64,000 bases of DNA from assembly GCA_028751875.1 (NCBI GenBank), contig CM054145.1:42146080-42210079 (forward strand), written 5' to 3'. Below, in pieces: positions 57,690 to 64,000 of the stretch; within the stretch, counting starts at the first letter, position 1; every line of letters starts with the position of its first letter. The notes under the pieces were generated by a model. The model saw nothing but the letters and a program-made list of their open reading frames with translations. It searched no databases and had not been told where the DNA came from. Made by a program: the position numbers and the translations under genes. Origin of the DNA: Rapana venosa. Its lineage: Eukaryota; Mollusca; Gastropoda; Neogastropoda; Muricidae.

Positions 57690-58112
57690 GTGTTTGTAGC
57701 CTTGGTGGTCTTCCAACAGACACAATAGTTTTCTGGCCATGATGGTCTTCCAACAAGACATAATAGTTTTCTGGCCTTGATGGTCTTCCGACAATAGTTT
57801 TCTGGCCATGATGGTCTTCCAACAGACACAATAGTTTTCTGGCCATGATGGTCTTCCAACAAGACATAATAGTTTTCTGGCCTTGATGGTCTTCCGACAA
57901 TAGTTTTCTGGCCATGATGGTCTTCCAACAGACACAATAGTGTTCTGGCCATGATGGTCTTCCAACAGACACAATAGTGTTCTGGCCATGATGGTCTTCC
58001 AACAAGACACAATAGTGTTCTAGCCATGATGGTCTTCCAACAGACACAATAGTGTTCTGGCCATGATGGTCTTCCAACAGACATAATAGTGTTCTGGCCA
58101 TGATGGTCTTTT
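57690..58112 (-). repeat. 36-37-bp minisatellite with 27-28-bp deletion variants
   Basis: About 12 copies of a unit containing TTCTGGCCATGATGGTCTTC, CAACAGACACAATAGT. Units differ as AACAGACA or AACAAGACA (36 or 37 bp). Two short units (at about 57788 and 57891) lack the AACAGACAC block. The 3' half of the array uses GTGTTCTGG and the 5' half GTTTTCTGG. A larger higher-order period of about 112 bases repeats long-long-short at 57703-57902. Minus frames over it are Lys/Arg/His-rich repeats, unlikely to be translated. Confidence 0.95.
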
Positions 58113-58431
58113 TTTTTAAAAGTCTTTGTGATCTTTTCAAGAAGTTGTCTTGAACTTAGATTGGATTTGTCTTGAACTCATGTCTTGTATTTCAAGAAGC
58201 ATTTTGTCTAAAATTCATGTGTTGGGATTTCAAATGCCTTGAAACATCATGTCAGAGGAAAAAAAAGCAATGTCCTTGCTGGATATCTCAGTGCATGAAA
58301 GGCCCCGTTCTATTTTCCTGTCCAGTCCACTGGTGAAAATATATTTTAGAACTGTCAGAGAAAGAAGTGTTTTCAAACAAAATGAAATAAAACAAAAAGA
58401 TGATGAAAACGCTGCAATTCCAGAGAAGAAT

Positions 58432-58437
58432 TTTATT
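58432..58437 (-). terminator. Candidate poly(A) signal for eIF1A
   Basis: AATAAA on the minus strand (TTTATT on plus). If used, the eIF1A 3' untranslated region would be about 3.1 kb. Other minus-strand signals nearer the stop are possible. Confidence 0.25.
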
Positions 58438-61400
58438 TTTGAATAGCAGCAATACCATACACAGAAACCGTATACACTCGATGGACAGGGAAGCCTTCTT
58501 TGATTATCTGATGGTACAATATTGGATGTTGTTTCGTACTGCAGTCATTGGCATGCTTTTCATCTGGATTCCAGCCCTAGTTCAAAGAAAAAAATCAGTT
58601 CACTAGACAGTTTTGGTAAAGTTTAGCTTAAAAATTACTTTTCCAAAATCGAAACGGATGCTGTTAACATTTTTTCAAAATTATATTCAAGCTTTAGAAT
58701 CCTTCAAAAACTGTATTGTAAGACAAATGCTCTGGCTACAAGTGAAACCACTAAAAAAATGAATGAATGGGTCCTTAACCACATCTCTCCCACTTTCATT
58801 CTTCGACTACATGATCTATATATTCCTTTTATGCTGCTAGCCTAGCTGACGTTATACATAAACAGACAGCATGGTTCATGTATAGATCTACTGACAATGG
58901 AGAAGACAGATAAGACAAGACAGACAAGAAGCTAGTATGTGTCAACTGGAGAAAGGACACAGGGATAACATTACACACAAATAGCTATTTACAGAGTTCA
59001 CAATCATTCATAAAAACGTTCCTCACACATGCATAAAAAGAATTAATCCCACCCTTCTTTCCCACCACCTGTCAAGTGGTAAAAAACAACAAACAAACAA
59101 AAAATAAGAAAAAACAACCCTAACCATGTGCTGTTTGTATTTTTATGAAAATGGTTAGGTTTAAGGGGCCACAGAACCTACAAGAGTGCATGATGTGGAG
59201 GAAGAATCATGCAGGGAACCAATGTCCTGCACATACATTTGTCACTGGACAAGTATATGTAGCCAAAAGTGCCATAGGTCAGAACTGGGTCAGAGGCTAG
59301 GAATCATTTACCAAACCCAACCATTCATGATTCATTTACACATTACCTATCCCCGCACCCCCTTTAAAAAAAAAGAAGAAAAAAAAAAGGTACCTCATGA
59401 TGGCAATACTGAAAACACACTACAGATCAGATACCCATTCTCTCATCTTCACACAAAGGCATCGTCAACTTCTGCAAATTCTGAAAACTTGTATGCTTTT
59501 CAAAATGAATAACTCCTTAAGATTTTCATGTCAATACTACACATTGGATTCAGAAATGGCTAACAGTGGAATCTGCTGAGCACAAGTTTAAAAAAATATA
59601 TAAAAAAGACCAGAGAAATGAGGATTAAAATAAAACTGATTGATGTTGCGGTGCATGTAATCTGGATCTTGTGAATTTGTTATCACTCATCATTGTGCAG
59701 ATTGTTGAACACAAATTTAGATAAATTTTGGTGCCAAAACTTGTGATAACTTAAAAAAAAAAAAAAGAAATTATACAGACAATAAGCATTTTAATTAGGA
59801 CATGAAAAGCTATTCACATGCATCGGTTCTACGATATATACTGTAGAATCATGCTCAGAAAGCTCTATAGGATATCTTAATGAAAACCTCTCCACTTAAA
59901 TGTTAAAAAATAAATAAATAATAAAAAAAAAACTACCCAAATCTTAACTGCCTTATGACTGGTTTCGAATGATTTTAAAACTAAAAAAAAAAAAGGGCAA
60001 ACTCATGTAGTACAAAAGTTCTCATTTTAAAGTCACACCGATGTATGACTCCATATGATTCTGATCACTAACCAAAAAGTTAAATATGCATTAAAAAAAA
60101 AAATTATGAAAGAATTACTGTAATGCCACCACACAAAACCACATTCACTCCCGGATGACGAAAGCTTGAACATAACATGAACCCATCCCAAAAGGATCCC
60201 TGATGAATAAAGTCTGCAACAGAGAAGGAAAAAATGCTTGAAGATACAACCTCATAAACAATGAGGAAACGATAAACACAAGATCAATAATATTTAATTC
60301 ACCTTCATTAAGTTTCAATAGTAGATAGCATATGTCCAATCATTCAATGCAGCAGTGCATGAACATGACAAACAACGAAATTAAAATATAACTACATGGT
60401 TAACAAAAGATGAAAGCAAAACTCCATAATGATATGTGGTTTTTTTAAAAAGACACTGTACTATTGATATGGAGAGCCAGAACATTTAAACCGCATTAAC
60501 TGATGATCGATCCTTACTTCTATTTCCAACTTTCCACAACACCTAAGAATAACAAAGTGGTTTGTACATATTGAGCACTTTCATAAATCAATTAACAGCC
60601 AGTAATTGAAATTTTAGTACTTTATATTACAAGCACATTTTTGGGCTGGCATGCGAAGTTTCAATGAATTTCTGGTTTTTTCCTATTGAAAGTAACTATC
60701 ACTCCTCATTTAAGGGAATACAAAAGACAAAACACACCGTGACATGTTAACATGTATGAATAAGAGTATTGGATGTAAAGCATGTTGATAATTCAAACCC
60801 ACTATCTCTAATATTTACTGTCGATAAAAACCAATTGCAAGAACAAAACCTCAACCTGAACAGTATTAGTGAAGAACAGTGCTCTTCAGTTATTACAAAG
60901 TCATCAAATATTTTTAAAGTGTTATCATAATTACACCCGAAGAAACTAGAGAACAGTACTGTATTCCTCAGTTATTACAAAGTCATCAAATATTTTTAAA
61001 GTGTTAAGTCATCAAACATTTAAAAGTGTATCGATACAAACACCTGGAGAAACAGAGAGCACAGCAGCCAAATTTCCACAACCCAGCCACCATACTGACT
61101 TTTGCAAACTGGATTTCCAGAATATACAGATGCACATGTAGTCCTACACAAGCTGGGTTTTTTTTATAGTCTTCGGAGTCACATAAGTGTATGTGTGTGT
61201 GAGACCAAGTGAGTCTGCATAGTGTATGTGTAGGTGCAAATGTGTGGTGGAAAAAAGAGTAGAAGCATTCAGTGACTTGACTGACTTTTCATGCTAATAA
61301 AATCTGCTGTCATGAAATATGATAAGATATGGATGTGGAAAAAAACTGACATCCAAATTGCTGTTTCTTTTTTTTTCAAATTGCTGTTTCATGTTGAGAT

Positions 61401-61517
61401 AAATCTACACAGAGCACGGTCATATTCAGAGAAAATAACCACCAACCTTATGAAGTACCAAAACTTGTCTTCAGACCACATCATTTTGCATGCGTTATCA
61501 TGCTATAAAGCACTCAC
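58438..61517 (-). other. Probable eIF1A 3' untranslated/downstream region
   Basis: A/T-rich, no gene recognised. It contains a tandem duplication of about 40 bases at offset 82: TCAGTTATTACAAAGTCATC and AAATATTTTTAAAGTGTTA at 60886-60925 and 60968-61006. Confidence 0.45.
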
Positions 61518-61618
61518 CTAGATATCATCAATATCGTCTTCATCATCATCATCGTAGTTGTCAAAGGTGATGTTCTCATCAAAGTCATCCTCCATGCCAG
61601 CATTCTCATTGATTTTGG
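61518..61618 (-). CDS. EIF1A: eIF1A, last coding exon
   Basis: Translation initiation factor 1A, the small-subunit A-site factor used in scanning and start-codon selection. This exon follows acceptor TTTCAG (61619) and completes a split codon (G/CC, Ala). It encodes AKINENAGMEDDFDENITFD, NYDDDDEDDIDDI, then TAG 61520-61518. The acidic tail ending EDIDDI is the family hallmark (human ends DDDEDIDDI) and binds eIF5B in other eukaryotes. Confidence 0.95.
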
Positions 61619-61756
61619 CTGAAATCATAAAGTAAACAATGCATGTGGTATCCAAAAAATATGTACATTTGCCTACTCTCGTTTCTTAAGAAATGTTAGG
61701 TGTGTAAACCCTGAACAGCCATGTACACAGACTGCCATTAAAAAAAAGTTTTTTTG

Positions 61757-62075
61757 TGTTCCTCAGCTAGAGTTTTTAGGTTCTCCAATGGCGAGATTCT
61801 GCATACGTGACTGTTTTTGCCCATCATAAAGGTAGCTGCATTCCAACTTCACCGATGTATGCTGGGTATGTTTGTGTTTTCCATAACCCACAGCACTCAG
61901 ACATGAATTACACATCTTTAACATGCATATTTGATCTTTTGCATGCATATATACACAGGAAATTAAGGCAATGGCATGTCTGCACTTGAAGTTGACCTGG
62001 GAGATGGTAAAACTCCCCACCCTTAATTCACCAAACGCCCTGAGATTTGAACCCATGACCGTTACCTTCAGATAA
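61757..62075 (-). mobile_element. SINE family D, near full length, in an eIF1A intron
   Basis: Minus-strand head has B-box-like GGTTCAAATCTC (near 62045) and the body ACTTCAAGTGCAGACATGCC. The tail has CGGTGAAGTTGGAATGCAGC and AACCTAAAAACTCTAGCTGA. It serves as the reference copy for the partial D elements. Confidence 0.7.
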
Positions 62076-62423
62076 TGTGGTACTGAAAATATGCAAACAG
62101 CCCAGAGTCCACATTAACACAATAAAAATGACTAAGCTCAGGCACTCTGGCTATGAATCTCTGCAATATTTATCATGGACAGCCAATACACTCTAACAAT
62201 AAAACAGGCAGGCAGACAGACATGCAGTTTGTGCAAGATTTCTGCTTGCATTTCTTTGTTCTGAACAAAACCCATAGATAAAAGAAACCTGGACTTTGAA
62301 GATTTTACTTCAGCTGGAGAAATTTACCCCCCCCCAAAAAAAACCAAACCCAACAACCCACAAACTTCTATCTTTTGAGAGAGTTAACGAAGTGGAAAAA
62401 AAAGTAGTAACTGGTTTGCATAC

Positions 62424-62556
62424 CTGATTCTGGCAATTCCCCGTAGGCTTTCAAGTTGCGAGCCTCATCAGCTGTGTACTTCAGGATCACATCTGCTTTG
62501 GTGTCTTGGTAGTCACGCAGACCCAACAAAATAATGTCTCCTCCATTGATCCACAC
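62424..62556 (-). CDS. EIF1A: eIF1A, penultimate coding exon
   Basis: Starts after acceptor GTGTCTTAG (62557) and ends at donor TCAG/GTATGC (62423), leaving a split codon. It encodes [44 protein letters not shown]. This aligns without gaps to the end of the OB fold and following helix of human eIF1A ([20 protein letters not shown]). The preceding exons, with the basic N-terminus and most of the OB fold, are not between here and 64000 and must lie beyond the window. The reading frame is clean and spliced, so it is not a processed pseudogene. Confidence 0.95.
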
Positions 62557-64000
62557 CTAAGACACGGGGTAAATAAAATTGTGTTTAACATCCATCATTA
62601 AATGAAATATTTTTAAGGCAGGGAGTTAACCCTCTTGTTGTTGGATTCTACAGAGCTAAACTGCCTGTAGATTTTGAATTCTTTGCAGGTTTTCTACCCC
62701 CAACTGACTTACTTTACTCCTAAGACAATTGTGTGTGTGCATGACAAGCTATCAAACTGAAATTTTGTCACAAGCTAGGTATGTCTTTGTACTTGCATTT
62801 AGGCGCAAGTTTATGTGTCTGGTCACCAGATGTCTTGTCATTGTCACCTTATTTGTCACCAATTACAGGTAAAAGTATGGTATATATGATAAAACAGCAA
62901 ATCCTGCATGGATTTGACAATAGTTCATGCATGTTAGTGTCAAATAAGGAACTGATACCCAGCTGATGTGTTTACCAATGGTTATGTGCAATAGTACTTC
63001 AAGGATGTGTCACACAATGTCCCCATAGCACCTGTTGTTTTATGGTATGTCTCGAGGAGACAGAAGTTTTGGAAGTCATATTCAATCAACATGTGACCTT
63101 TATACTGCAGTTCATATCTGCGTGTGCTACCACATGTTTGTTAAGTGTACAGAAGTGTATTATTGTACATGACTGTCACCAGTGTCACAGCACAGGTGTG
63201 ACAAATTTGAAACAACACAGAACTTCTGTAACCATACAAAATTTTAATGTTGGTAGTCTCTAAAGTAGTCGTAGTGGTGGCACAGGGTCACATCACATCA
63301 CAAAAAGCACAAATTATAGATGTGTGGGGGTTGTACCCATCGCTGTCACCTGTCGTACCTTGGCAGATCAGAGACCTATTTTATTTTCCTTCTTGCTATT
63401 TTCGTTATCGGCATATCTGTTCGTTTCTGCCATTGCAGTTTCAAAGCAAAAGTGAGGTAATAATGAGAAAACAGTCAAAAGACATCACATTTTCAGGCGT
63501 CTATGCCGCGGATGGGTCAGGAGGTCAAATTTCTCCACAGTCGTGTGTGTAGCACAGGTCAGGAATGTGCCGTGTAGCACGTTATTTTCTGGCTCACTCT
63601 TCTCCCTACTGCAGCATTTCCTTCCTCCTCTTCCTGGTAAGCGTTTAATATTGGACTCACTTAACCATTCTCGTTCAAATGTTTCTACTTCCAAGACAAT
63701 AACATTCAATTAATCGTCTCACTAATCAGATGAATCGTCTGCTACCAAAGAAAACGCCATTTTTTTCGCCACACTGCAATGATTAAAAAGCATTCCGTCG
63801 CTGGCTGTTATTTCTTCCTTCCCTCCCCACTACACGCATGTTAGTGGTCTAAATTTATCACTGGCACCCTCTGACACCCTCCCTGCATCGCCCCACCAAT
63901 TTTCAGACACATAGTGTGAAAACCACGAGGTCTGTGTGTGATGGAAAAATACTGCCCATGTGTGCAGCACCAACTGTTGGCTGTGGTCGTATTGGAATCT
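62557..64000. other. eIF1A intron, no feature recognised
   Basis: No exon of eIF1A or any other gene was found on either strand. Short GC-richer patches at 63260-63380 and 63480-63640 lack recognisable domains. No long simple repeats are present. Confidence 0.5.

Noticed and set aside
57643..58140. Tandem 36-37-bp units as a CRISPR array
   Set aside because: Units are adjacent with no unique spacers, the genome is eukaryotic, and there are no cas genes.
63247..63709. Possible 5' exon of eIF1A or a new gene near 63.3-63.7 kb
   Set aside because: Neither strand gives the basic N-terminus or OB-fold residues of eIF1A, and no splice-bounded conserved peptide was found.

Overview
This is eukaryotic nuclear DNA from an intron-rich invertebrate. 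A marine gastropod mollusc is the best guess. That is an inference from the density of dinucleotide and trinucleotide microsatellites, the many tRNA-headed SINEs and the non-LTR retrotransposon remnants. No diagnostic gene fixes the species. There are no operons, ribosome binding sites or CRISPR arrays.

Layout. Positions 1-11.3 kb are nearly all microsatellites and SINE/LINE debris. From 11.3 to 14.7 kb lies a plus-strand ankyrin-repeat and SOCS-box (ASB-type) gene, clear at its C-terminus but broken by apparent frame slips upstream. A 42-bp minisatellite (16.6-17.6 kb) and a 5'-truncated LINE with a perfect 13-bp target-site duplication (19.8-21.3 kb) follow. A minus-strand gene for an uncharacterised 180-residue membrane protein spans about 25.0-33.5 kb as two coding exons. 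A possible 5' untranslated exon near 39.9 kb would extend it to 40 kb. Its introns and flanks hold SINEs and several copies of a composite repeat of about 1 kb (26.8-28.9 and 40.5-41.4 kb, with a partial copy at 42.4-42.9 kb).

From 45.4 kb the character changes sharply: long microsatellites almost vanish and two conserved genes sit tail to tail. RCAN (calcipressin, regulator of calcineurin) runs plus from 45.65 to 55.16 kb in four coding exons encoding 189 residues. It has a palindromic CRE upstream and a poly(A) signal at 56.63 kb. The last two coding exons of eIF1A run minus at 62.56-61.52 kb; its 5' exons lie beyond the window. A 36-37-bp minisatellite lies between the two genes at 57.7-58.1 kb.

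The genes are functionally unrelated: a ubiquitin-ligase substrate adaptor, a membrane protein of unknown role, a calcineurin regulator and a translation initiation factor. The most novel items are the unrecognised membrane protein with two HxxxH motifs in its helices, the tandem duplication running into its stop codon, the SINE family that shares its 3' tail with the composite repeat, and the nested LINE-in-SINE insertion. All coordinates were read by eye. SINE and repeat boundaries are approximate to about 10-20 bases; the exon boundaries of RCAN, eIF1A and the membrane protein were checked base by base.
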